A stretch of 12,575 nt of DNA, taken from the NCBI GenBank assembly GCA_945883885.1, contig CAMCYM010000023.1:1-12575 (forward strand), written 5' to 3'. This DNA comes from Chryseobacterium gleum (lineage in GTDB: Bacteria > Bacteroidota > Bacteroidia > Flavobacteriales_D > Sanyastnellaceae). The position numbers were made by a program, and so were the translations under genes. The notes under the pieces were generated by a model, which did not search any database, had not been told where the DNA came from, and worked only from the letters and a program-made list of their open reading frames with translations. This document shows positions 6,281-12,151 of this stretch, in pieces. The stretch's first letter is position 1; each line of letters opens with the position of its first letter.

Positions 6281-7522
6281 ATGAAGTTCCTCCGTCGGAT
6301 GGGGTGGGCGGTTGCCGCGCTCGGGCTGCACCCGGCTGCGGCCCAAACGTACTTCCCGCCCGTCCCCGCCGCCTCCGCCCCGTGGGAAACGGTGGACCCT
6401 GCCGCCCTCGGCTGGTGCCCGGAGGCCGTCGAGGCGCTCCATGCCTTCGCGGACTCCACCGGTTCCCGGGCCCTCCTGGTCCTCCACGGCGGGCGCATCG
6501 CCGTCGAGGGCTACTACAACGGCCACGGCCCGGACAGCGCGTGGTACTGGGCCTCGGCAGGCAAATCCGTGATGGCGGCGCTCTGCGCCCGCGCCATGGC
6601 CGAGGGCGACCTTACCCCCTCCACGGCGGTGAGTTCCCTCCTCAGCCCGGGCTGGTCCTCCGCATCCGCCCCCACCGAGTCCAGCATCACGGTCTCCCAC
6701 CTCCTCACGATGACCTCCGGCTTCGACGACGGCGTCCCCGACGACGACTGCTGGGCCCCCGAATGCCTGGTCCCCCTCGCCGCGCCCGGCACGCGGTGGG
6801 CGTACCATAACGCCCCGTACCACATCTTGCACGAAGTGCTTCCCGAAGCCACGGGGCTTTCGGTGAATTTCTTCCTGAACAACCGCCTGTTCGCGCCCAT
6901 CGGCGCTGCCGGCCTGTATGTGCAGTTCGCGAACGAACCCTGGAACCGGGTGCTGGTGTCGAAGGCGCGCGATGCGGCACGGTTTGGGCTGCTGGCGGCC
7001 CGCGGATGGCAGTGGAACGGGCAGTTTCTCATCGCCGACAGCAGCCTGCGAGCGGCCCTTACGGCCCCGTCCACCGCGCTGAACCCGTCGTACGGCTGGC
7101 TCTGGTGGCTGAACGGCGGCCCCACGCACCGCATGCCGTCTTCACAGGTGGTCTTCAACGGGCCCATGGTGCCTGCGGCGCCACCGGACCTCCGCATGGC
7201 CCTCGGGCGGGATGACCAAAAGGTGTGGGCCATCCCTTCGCTCGACCTCGTCGTGGTCCGCCTCGGCGAAAATCCGGCCTTCCCCAGTCTCGCCGGCTTC
7301 GACTACAACGCCGCCCTCTGGTCGCGCCTGTCCGCCGTCCTCCTCGGCTGCTGCCCCGCCGACCTCGACGGCAGCGGCACGGTGGACGTCCAGGACCTCT
7401 TGCTGTTCTTGCCCGGCTACGGCTGCCTCGCCGGCTGCCCGGCCGACCTCAGCGGAGACGGGGCCGTGGGCTCGGCCGACCTGACTCTGCTGCTTGCGGC
7501 CTACGGCGTACCCTGTTCCTGA
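6281..7522 (+). CDS. Secreted beta-lactamase-family serine hydrolase with C-terminal dockerin-like module
   Basis: The product is an exported 413-residue protein. An N-terminal signal peptide (about 1-21, ending HPAAAQ) has a likely cleavage site after AAA. The body is a class C beta-lactamase/penicillin-binding fold of the 'serine hydrolase' type. It has an SxxK motif at S92-A-G-K95, the family segment HLLTMTSGFD (140-149), and a YxN motif at Y175-H-N177. The third motif region reads ALGRDDQKVWAIPSLDLVVVRLG. Members of this fold act as esterases, D-amino-peptidases or beta-lactamases, so the substrate is unknown and a resistance role should not be assumed. Residues about 357-413 form a Cys-rich Asp doublet resembling dockerin/EF-hand repeats. 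ATG 6281 is preferred over the in-frame GTG at 6257 because it starts the signal peptide directly. It lies between two minus-strand genes, converging with rbfA across only 3 nt. Confidence 0.9.
   Translation: MKFLRRMGWAVAALGLHPAAAQTYFPPVPAASAPWETVDPAALGWCPEAVEALHAFADSTGSRALLVLHGGRIAVEGYYNGHGPDSAWYWASAGKSVMAALCARAMAEGDLTPSTAVSSLLSPGWSSASAPTESSITVSHLLTMTSGFDDGVPDDDCWAPECLVPLAAPGTRWAYHNAPYHILHEVLPEATGLSVNFFLNNRLFAPIGAAGLYVQFANEPWNRVLVSKARDAARFGLLAARGWQWNGQFLIADSSLRAALTAPSTALNPSYGWLWWLNGGPTHRMPSSQVVFNGPMVPAAPPDLRMALGRDDQKVWAIPSLDLVVVRLGENPAFPSLAGFDYNAALWSRLSAVLLGCCPADLDGSGTVDVQDLLLFLPGYGCLAGCPADLSGDGAVGSADLTLLLAAYGVPCS
7349..7519 (+). other. Dockerin-like duplicated calcium-loop module at the C-terminus of the serine hydrolase
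   Basis: Two similar segments lie at residues about 358-382 and 386-410: CPADLDGSGTVDVQD and CPADLSGDGAVGSAD. Each is followed by a Leu-rich helix and a Tyr-Gly turn. Loop one has D361, D363, S365 and D372 at calcium-loop spacing; loop two has D389, S391, D393 and D400. This is the F-type EF-hand duplication of dockerin type I domains. Cysteines bracket each copy. No cohesin is encoded in the window, and there is no type IX secretion C-terminal domain after the module, so what it binds is unknown. A role as a calcium-stabilised cell-surface or sorting tail is possible. Confidence 0.75.
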
Positions 7523-7525
7523 CCC

Positions 7526-7861
7526 TCAGCCCTTGAGTGCCCGCTCGAGCTCGTCCACCCGGTCGAGGCTGTCGTCGAGGTAGAAGTTGAGTTCCGGGAC
7601 GATGCGTACCTGTTTGCCGATGAGGGCGCCGAGCTCCTTGCGGATGCGCCAGCCTTCCTCCTTCACCGCCTGCAGCGCGGCCTGTTTGTCGCTGACACCC
7701 ATGAAGCTCAGGTACACTTTTGCCAGCCCGAGGTCGGGCGCCATGCGCACCGTCGTTACGGTGATGAACAGCGGCCCAAACCACGCGCGGCCGTTCCGTT
7801 GCAGCAGGGTCCCAAGGTCGCGCCGAATCAACTCGGCCACTTTTTCAGATCGGATGGACAT
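7526..7861 (-). CDS. rbfA: 30S ribosome-binding factor A
   Basis: RbfA is a single KH-like domain protein that binds the 30S subunit during late 16S rRNA maturation and cold adaptation. The 111 residues are a normal length. Visible family features are the N-terminal RSEKVAELIRRDLG helix (4-17), the strand FITVTTVRMAPDLGLAKVYLS (about 32-52), the basic GWRIRKELG helix (70-78), and the C-terminal RIVPELNFYLDDSLDRV (86-102). The start overlaps the hflX stop by one base (TGATG), a classic coupling arrangement. It is the last gene of the minus-strand operon and ends 3 nt from the convergent serine hydrolase stop, so no terminator fits between them. Confidence 0.95.
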   Translation of the reverse strand: MSIRSEKVAELIRRDLGTLLQRNGRAWFGPLFITVTTVRMAPDLGLAKVYLSFMGVSDKQAALQAVKEEGWRIRKELGALIGKQVRIVPELNFYLDDSLDRVDELERALKG

Positions 7862-9039
7862 CAGTACAGGAAGGAGTTGTACGGGTAGCGCACCTCGTGG
7901 ATGGTGCGCACCTGGGTATAAAGCAGGTCGCGCAAGGGGTCGAGGCCCGTGCGTTCGTGGGCGGAGATGAACGCCACGGCACGACCGGTCCGCTCGAACC
8001 TTTCGCGAATCGCCTCCATTTGCTCCTCTGCGGTGGGTCCGAACGGCTCTTCGACGAGCCGGTCGATTTTGTTGAACACCAGCACGGTCGGTTTGTCCGC
8101 GCTCCCGATTTCGCCGAGGGTCTTCTCCACGACGGCGATGTGGTCTTCGAATTGGGGGTGCGAAATGTCCACGACGTGCAGGAGCAGGTCGCTTTCGCGC
8201 GTCTCGTCGAGCGTGGATTTGAACGACTCGATGAGTTGGTGCGGGAGTTTGCGGATGAACCCGACGGTGTCGGTCAGCAGGAATGGCAAGTTTCCGATGA
8301 CCACCTTGCGCACGGTGGTGTCGAGTGTGGCGAACAGCTTGTTCTCGGCGAAGACGTCGCTCTTTGAGAGCAGCGTCATGAGGGTGGATTTGCCCACGTT
8401 CGTGTAGCCGACCAGGGCCACGCGGACCAGGGCGCCGCGGTTGCCCCGTTGGGTGACCAGCTGCTTGTCGATGGCGGCCAATTCCTCGCGCAGGTGGGCG
8501 ATGCGGTCGCGAACAATCCGGCGATCCGTCTCGATTTCCGTTTCGCCGGGCCCCTTCATCCCGATGCCGCCCTTTTGCTTCGACAGGTGGGTCCACATGT
8601 TCGTGAGGCGCGGCAGAAGATACTGGTATTGAGCAAGTTCTACCTGCGTCTTCGCGTGAGCCGTGCGGGCGCGCGAAGCGAAGATGTCGAGGATGAGGTT
8701 CGGGCGGTCGAGGATTTTGCGCTCGGGGATCTCCTTCTCGAGGTTGCGGAGCTGCGTGGGGCTCAACTCGTCGTCGAAGATGAGCATGTCGATGTCGTGC
8801 TCTTCGACGTAGTCTTTGATTTCCTGTACTTTACCAGAGCCGATGAAGGTCCGGACGTCCGGGTGATCGAGGGATTGGACAAAGGTTTTGCGGGTGATGG
8901 CGTTCGCCGTTTCTGCGAGGAAGGCGAGCTCGTCGAGGTACTCCTCGGCCTGTTCCCGCCGCGTACGCCCGCTGACCAAACCTACCAAGACACAAGTCTC
9001 CTGCGGCTTTTCCGTCGGAATGAGCTTCTTTTCAAGCAT
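7861..9039 (-). CDS. hflX: GTPase HflX (ribosome-splitting / ribosome-associated GTPase)
   Basis: HflX binds the 50S subunit and splits stalled or stress-arrested 70S ribosomes. The 392-residue protein has the N-terminal HflX domain (about 16-110, including GSGKVQEIKDYV and FDDELSPTQ). The glycine-rich linker follows (KGGIGMKGPGETEIETDRR, 156-174), then a helical segment and the G domain. GTPase motifs are G1 GYTNVGKST (211-219), G2 with the ATLDTTVR segment (238-245), G3 DTVGF (257-261), G4 NKID (323-326) and G5 ISA (358-360). The short C-terminal tail, ending YPYNSFLY, is of the Bacteroidota kind. It starts 9 nt downstream of the cytochrome c stop and has no promoter-like element of its own, so it is probably read from the upstream membrane protein promoter. 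It is coupled to rbfA downstream. Confidence 0.96.
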   Translation of the reverse strand: MLEKKLIPTEKPQETCVLVGLVSGRTRREQAEEYLDELAFLAETANAITRKTFVQSLDHPDVRTFIGSGKVQEIKDYVEEHDIDMLIFDDELSPTQLRNLEKEIPERKILDRPNLILDIFASRARTAHAKTQVELAQYQYLLPRLTNMWTHLSKQKGGIGMKGPGETEIETDRRIVRDRIAHLREELAAIDKQLVTQRGNRGALVRVALVGYTNVGKSTLMTLLSKSDVFAENKLFATLDTTVRKVVIGNLPFLLTDTVGFIRKLPHQLIESFKSTLDETRESDLLLHVVDISHPQFEDHIAVVEKTLGEIGSADKPTVLVFNKIDRLVEEPFGPTAEEQMEAIRERFERTGRAVAFISAHERTGLDPLRDLLYTQVRTIHEVRYPYNSFLY

Positions 9040-9048
9040 GGTACCGGC

Positions 9049-9393
9049 TCAGCGCCGCAAGGTCTCGAGGTGATCGGCCACGGCCGCGATGGCCGCATCG
9101 TCCAGCACACCTTGTTGCGGCGGCATGGTTCCCTTTCCGTACGTAATCAGCGCGATGCGGTCCTCGCGGGAGAGGGTGGAGGTGGACAGGTCGGGCGCTC
9201 CTGCGAGCATCAGCTTCCCGTCTTCTCCGTGGCACATGCCGCACTTGAGGGCATAGGTCTTCGCCGCCTCTGCGGCAGAAATCACGGCACCGCCTGTTGC
9301 GGCCTCGGACCCGGAAGGCGCCTCTCCGCCGCATCCGACACTTCCCGCGACCACACTGGCCGCGAGCACTACACGTGCAAACAGGTGCCGCAT
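9049..9393 (-). CDS. Small lipoprotein-type cytochrome c (class I, one heme)
   Basis: The product is an exported 114-residue electron carrier. The N-terminal signal (1-20) ends in GSVGC, so C21 is a likely lipidation site, although Ser at -3 is a weak lipobox. A Gly/Ser/Ala-rich linker (about 22-40) precedes the heme domain. The single CxxCH motif is C51-G-M-C54-H55, and the distal Met ligand is M90 in GKGTMPPQ. The domain size and the GTMPPQ and HLETLRR features fit the small 'cytochrome c, class I / CBB3-like' monoheme family. The start codon overlaps the stop of the four-helix membrane protein upstream (TGATG), so the two are made together and may form an electron-transfer pair. The partner oxidase or reductase is not in the window. 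Confidence 0.9.
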   Translation of the reverse strand: MRHLFARVVLAASVVAGSVGCGGEAPSGSEAATGGAVISAAEAAKTYALKCGMCHGEDGKLMLAGAPDLSTSTLSREDRIALITYGKGTMPPQQGVLDDAAIAAVADHLETLRR

Positions 9394-9848
9394 CAGAACC
9401 AGCCGTAGGCTTCGAATCCGGCCCGGAACGGCCACGGAATCAGGGCGAGGATGAGGAGCAAGGCGAGGGAGAACCACAGGGCCTGTGCGCGGAACCGCGC
9501 GGCATCGCCCGAAGCGCGCTTCGAGAGGCTGTAGCCGAGCGTGCCGAATACGATGGCGACAATCATGCCGGTGATGTGCTCGACGGCAAAAAACCGCAGC
9601 CGTGCATTCGACATCACGTCGGGTTGATCGAACAGCGCTAGGCCGTTGGGTCCATGGATGTACAGCGCCAGACCCAGCACGAGCTGGAGATGCAGTGCAA
9701 TCATGGTGAAGAGTCCCAGCTTGCGGTGGCCGTCTGTAAAGGCGGCGCCGCTGCGCAAGCCGACGATGGCGCGCACGGCTGCGACGAGCAGGAGTATGAG
9801 GACGACCCAACGCAGGGTGCCGTGCAGGTGATTGAGTCCGGTGATCAT
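9393..9848 (-). CDS. Conserved Bacteroidota four-helix membrane protein with invariant-looking histidines
   Basis: This 151-residue integral membrane protein has four hydrophobic helices at about 12-31, 45-64, 88-109 and 124-140. It resembles a Bacteroidota family that I recall being annotated variously as 'cytochrome B' or, wrongly, 'ribosomal protein L27'. That recognition is from memory. Candidate ligand histidines are H9 (HLHGTLRW), H53 (MIALHLQLVLG) and H91 (VEHITGM), placed near helix ends. This could suit heme b binding, but that is inference. The C-terminus IPWPFRAG is also family-like. It is the first gene of the operon, coupled by TGATG to a cytochrome c, which supports a redox role. 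A TATCTTTG promoter element ends 5 nt before its ATG. Confidence 0.75.
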   Translation of the reverse strand: MITGLNHLHGTLRWVVLILLLVAAVRAIVGLRSGAAFTDGHRKLGLFTMIALHLQLVLGLALYIHGPNGLALFDQPDVMSNARLRFFAVEHITGMIVAIVFGTLGYSLSKRASGDAARFRAQALWFSLALLLILALIPWPFRAGFEAYGWF

Positions 9849-9853
9849 GGTCC

Positions 9854-9861
9854 CAAAGATA
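9854..9861 (-). promoter_or_regulatory. -7 promoter element TATCTTTG for the membrane protein / cytochrome c / hflX / rbfA operon
   Basis: On the minus strand the sequence reads TATCTTTG, an exact TAnnTTTG match. Only 5 nt separate it from the ATG at 9848, so transcription should start at or next to the start codon, giving a leaderless mRNA. It sits directly against a strong GC hairpin, and no TTG -33 element is present. Confidence 0.55.
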
Positions 9862-9898
9862 GCGCCCCCCGACCGCCGCTGGGGCTGCCGGGGGGCGC
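9862..9898 (-). terminator. Perfect 9-bp GC hairpin after gdhA
   Basis: The arms GCGCCCCCC (9862-9870) and GGGGGGCGC (9890-9898) are exact reverse complements around a 19-nt loop. It starts about 20 nt after the gdhA stop. On the gdhA transcript it is followed by TATCTTTGG rather than a run of T, so it is an imperfect intrinsic terminator. It also lies immediately upstream of the promoter element of the next minus-strand operon, so insulation between the two units is a plausible function. Confidence 0.5.
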
Positions 9899-9918
9899 AT
9901 GCTGCAATCCGCAGTCCG

Positions 9919-11274
9919 TCAGACCACGCCTTGGTCGATCATCGCGTCCGCCACCTTGACGAAGCCGGCGATGTTCGCACCCCGCACGTAGTCGATGGAG
10001 CCGTCGGGGTTCGAGCCGTACTGCACGCACTGGGCGTGGATGTTCTTCATGATGCCGTGGAGGCGGCCGTCCACTTCTTCACGGGTCCAGCTCAGCCGGA
10101 GGCTGTTTTGGGACATTTCAAGGCCCGACGTGGCGACACCACCCGCATTCGAGGCCTTGCCCGGAGCGAACTGCACCCCGCCTTTTTGCAAGGCGGTGAT
10201 GGCCTCCGGCGTCGAGGGCATGTTCGCGCCTTCCGCCACACAGATGCAGCCGTTTGCGATGAGCTTCGCAGCGTCTGTGCCGTGCAGTTCGTTCTGCGTC
10301 GCGCAGGGGAAGGCGAGGTCGCACTTCACGCCCCACGGCGTTACTCCGGCGTGGAACGTCGCACCCGGGAATTGTGCCACGTATTCTTGGATCCGCCCGC
10401 GGCGCACATTTTTCAGGTCCATGACCCAAGCGAGTTTCGCCGCATCGATGCCCGCAGGATCGAGGATGTAGCCCGAAGAATCGCTGAGCGTCAGCACCTT
10501 CGCGCCGAGTTGGATGCACTTCTCGGCGGCAAACTGTGCCACGTTGCCCGATCCCGACACCACGGCCGTCTTGCCTGCGAGCGTAGCGCCTTTCGTGCCG
10601 AGCATTTCTTGGGCGAAGTACACGCAGCCGTAGCCCGTGGCCTCCGGACGGATGAGCGATCCGCCCCACTTGATGCCCTTGCCGGTCAACACGCCGGTGA
10701 ACTCGTTGCGCAGGCGCTTGTATTGGCCGAACATGTAGCCGATTTCCCGGCCGCCGACGCCGATGTCTCCGGCCGGAACGTCGGTGTCCGCGCCGATGTG
10801 GCGCGCGAGTTCCGTCATGAAGCTTTGGCAAAAGCGCATCACCTCGAGGTCGGACTTGCCTTTCGGATCAAAATCCGAGCCGCCCTTGCCCCCGCCCATC
10901 GGCAGGGTGGTCAGCGAGTTCTTGAAGATCTGCTCGAAGCCGAGGAACTTCAGGATGCTCAGGTTGACGGACGGGTGGAAGCGCAGCCCGCCTTTGTACG
11001 GTCCGATGGCGCTGTTGTACTCGACGCGGTAGCCACGGTTGACGTGCACGTTGCCGGCGTCGTCGGTCCACGGCACACGGAAGATGATGGTGCGCTCCGG
11101 CTCCACGATCCGCTCGAGGATGCGGTGCTCCTTGTACTTCGGATGGGATTCGATGAAGGGGATCACCGTTTCCGCGACTTCCTGCACAGCTTGCAGGAAC
11201 TCAGGTTCGTTCGCGTTCGATGCGCGGACGCGGTCCATAAAGGCGTCGATGTGCGCCTGGTGAGGGTGTGACAT
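9919..11274 (-). CDS. gdhA: NADP-specific glutamate dehydrogenase
   Basis: GdhA reversibly aminates 2-oxoglutarate to glutamate, usually in the ammonia-assimilating direction with NADPH, in the cytoplasm. From ATG 11274 it has 451 residues, close to the hexameric bacterial enzymes. The substrate domain has YNSAIGPYKGGLRFHPSV (86-103) and the catalytic Lys K130 in LPMGGGKGGSDFDPKGKS. DVPAGDIGVGGREIGYM follows. The Rossmann segment SGSGNVAQFAAEKC leads to LSDSSG, where the Ser-rich end of the second strand fits NADPH over NADH, as in E. coli GdhA. The frame is open further upstream to 11400, but that would run into the SDR gene and add a non-homologous tail; MSHPHQAHIDAFMDRV is the natural start. 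A TAATTTCG element lies 26 nt upstream in the 37-nt gap after the SDR stop. Confidence 0.97.
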   Translation of the reverse strand: MSHPHQAHIDAFMDRVRASNANEPEFLQAVQEVAETVIPFIESHPKYKEHRILERIVEPERTIIFRVPWTDDAGNVHVNRGYRVEYNSAIGPYKGGLRFHPSVNLSILKFLGFEQIFKNSLTTLPMGGGKGGSDFDPKGKSDLEVMRFCQSFMTELARHIGADTDVPAGDIGVGGREIGYMFGQYKRLRNEFTGVLTGKGIKWGGSLIRPEATGYGCVYFAQEMLGTKGATLAGKTAVVSGSGNVAQFAAEKCIQLGAKVLTLSDSSGYILDPAGIDAAKLAWVMDLKNVRRGRIQEYVAQFPGATFHAGVTPWGVKCDLAFPCATQNELHGTDAAKLIANGCICVAEGANMPSTPEAITALQKGGVQFAPGKASNAGGVATSGLEMSQNSLRLSWTREEVDGRLHGIMKNIHAQCVQYGSNPDGSIDYVRGANIAGFVKVADAMIDQGVV

Positions 11275-11300
11275 GAACGTATGATTGACGTTTCGGCGGG

Positions 11301-11308
11301 CGAAATTA
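11301..11308 (-). promoter_or_regulatory. Possible -7 element TAATTTCG for gdhA
   Basis: The minus-strand sequence TAATTTCG differs from TAnnTTTG only at the seventh position. It lies 26 nt before the gdhA ATG, inside the short gap after the SDR stop. It would allow gdhA to be transcribed independently of the SDR gene. No -33 TTG at the expected distance is visible. Confidence 0.35.
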
Positions 11309-11311
11309 GGT

Positions 11312-12121
11312 TCAAAGGCACGCGGTGCGTCCTCCATCCACCGGCAAATTGATGCCGGAGATGTACGCGGCTGCAGGGGAACACAGAAACGCAACCGCAC
11401 GGGCGATTTCTTCCGGCCTTCCGATGCGGCGCAGCGGCACTTCCGCCGCCATTTCGCCCCGCACTTCCGCGGCCGTGGTCCCGGTGCGGTCGGCCTTCGC
11501 GGCGATGAGCCCGGCGAGCCGTTCGGTGTCCGTCGCTCCGGGCAAGACGTTGTTCACGGTGATGCCCCAAGGCCCCACCTCGTTCGCGAGCGTCTTCGCC
11601 CAATTCGCCACTGCGCCGCGCACGGTGTTGCTCACCCCGAGGCCGTTCAACGGCTGCTTGACGCTCGTCGAGATGACGTTCACGATGCGCCCGTGGCCGG
11701 CCGCGCGCATGCTCGGCAGCACGGCGGTGGCGAGCAAATGGTTGCAAATCAAATGTTGAGAAAACGTCGCCAGGAAGGCCTCCGCCCGGGCATCGGTGAT
11801 GGGTCCTCCGGCCGGTCCGCCGGTGTTGTTGACCAAAATGTGCACGGGCTCCTCCGCCACCACCGCCGCAATCGCCGCTTCCACCGCGGCCGGGTCCGTG
11901 AAGTCGGCCGGGGCGATGCGGTGCCGGCCCGGTTCCGTGAGATCCAGCCGCGCAGCCTCCAGCCGTTCTGCACTGCGGGCCATGAGCACCACCCGCGCCC
12001 CGAGGCCGGCCAAATGCCGGGCGACCTCCCGCCCGATTCCGCCCGACGCGCCCCCCACCACCGCGGTCTGCCCCGCCAAGTCGACGGGCATCCACATCGA
12101 ATCCATGCTGCGTTCCTGCAT
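11312..12121 (-). CDS. Short-chain dehydrogenase/reductase (SDR) family protein with non-canonical active site
   Basis: This Rossmann-fold protein has up to 269 residues. The cofactor loop is GGASGGIG (23-30). An Arg in ARSAERL (48-54) is compatible with NADP(H). NNTGGP (98-103) corresponds to the NNAG motif, VNNVLPG (189-195) to the usual 'N..PG', and IGRPEEIARAVAFLCS with GINLPVDGG to the C-terminal FabG-like end. The catalytic tetrad is altered: S151 (IVNVISTSVKQP) is kept, but the Tyr position 13 residues on is S164 and the Lys position is R168 (VSNTVRGAV). I recall FabG-annotated homologues that share this S-N-T-x-R pattern, so it is probably a true subfamily rather than decay. The reaction is unknown. 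ATGs at 12121, 12106 and 12097 are possible; the promoter-like element close to the first makes the later ones attractive. Confidence 0.88.
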   Translation of the reverse strand: MQERSMDSMWMPVDLAGQTAVVGGASGGIGREVARHLAGLGARVVLMARSAERLEAARLDLTEPGRHRIAPADFTDPAAVEAAIAAVVAEEPVHILVNNTGGPAGGPITDARAEAFLATFSQHLICNHLLATAVLPSMRAAGHGRIVNVISTSVKQPLNGLGVSNTVRGAVANWAKTLANEVGPWGITVNNVLPGATDTERLAGLIAAKADRTGTTAAEVRGEMAAEVPLRRIGRPEEIARAVAFLCSPAAAYISGINLPVDGGRTACL

Positions 12122-12125
12122 GCTG

Positions 12126-12133
12126 CGAAGGTA
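12126..12133 (-). promoter_or_regulatory. Possible -7 element TACCTTCG for the SDR gene
   Basis: The minus-strand sequence TACCTTCG has one mismatch to TAnnTTTG. It ends 4 nt before the first SDR ATG. Transcription would start at about that codon, so translation may begin leaderless there or at the ATGs 15 or 24 nt further in. It faces the plus-strand TACCTTGC element of the epimerase gene 7 nt away. Confidence 0.35.
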
Positions 12134-12140
12134 CGGGGAC

Positions 12141-12148
12141 TACCTTGC
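12141..12148 (+). promoter_or_regulatory. Possible -7-like element TACCTTGC for methylmalonyl-CoA epimerase
   Basis: TACCTTGC keeps TAnnTT of the -7 consensus and ends GC, like the TAACTTGC candidate ahead of the permease. It ends 3 nt before the epimerase ATG, which suggests a leaderless message. The 30-nt divergent gap leaves no room for a longer leader. Confidence 0.3.
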
Positions 12149-12151
12149 GGC

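Noticed and set aside
5302..6810. 502-residue plus-strand frame
   Set aside because: It runs antisense through the permease and then out of frame through the hydrolase; the Arg/His/Pro-rich content is typical of a shadow of GC-rich genes.
5978..7129. 383-residue minus-strand frame
   Set aside because: It is antisense to the hydrolase and out of frame with the permease; Gly/Arg-rich composition without motifs.
6281..7522. Reading the serine hydrolase as an antibiotic-resistance beta-lactamase
   Set aside because: SxxK and YxN motifs are shared by esterases and peptidases of the fold, and the dockerin-like tail and lack of a resistance context do not support a resistance role.
9832..11271. 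479-residue plus-strand frame
   Set aside because: It is an exact antisense shadow of gdhA; the glutamate dehydrogenase reading is unambiguous.
11285..12151. N-terminal extension in frame with the epimerase
   Set aside because: The upstream part is antisense to the SDR gene; the epimerase family begins at MNRIDHLGIAV.
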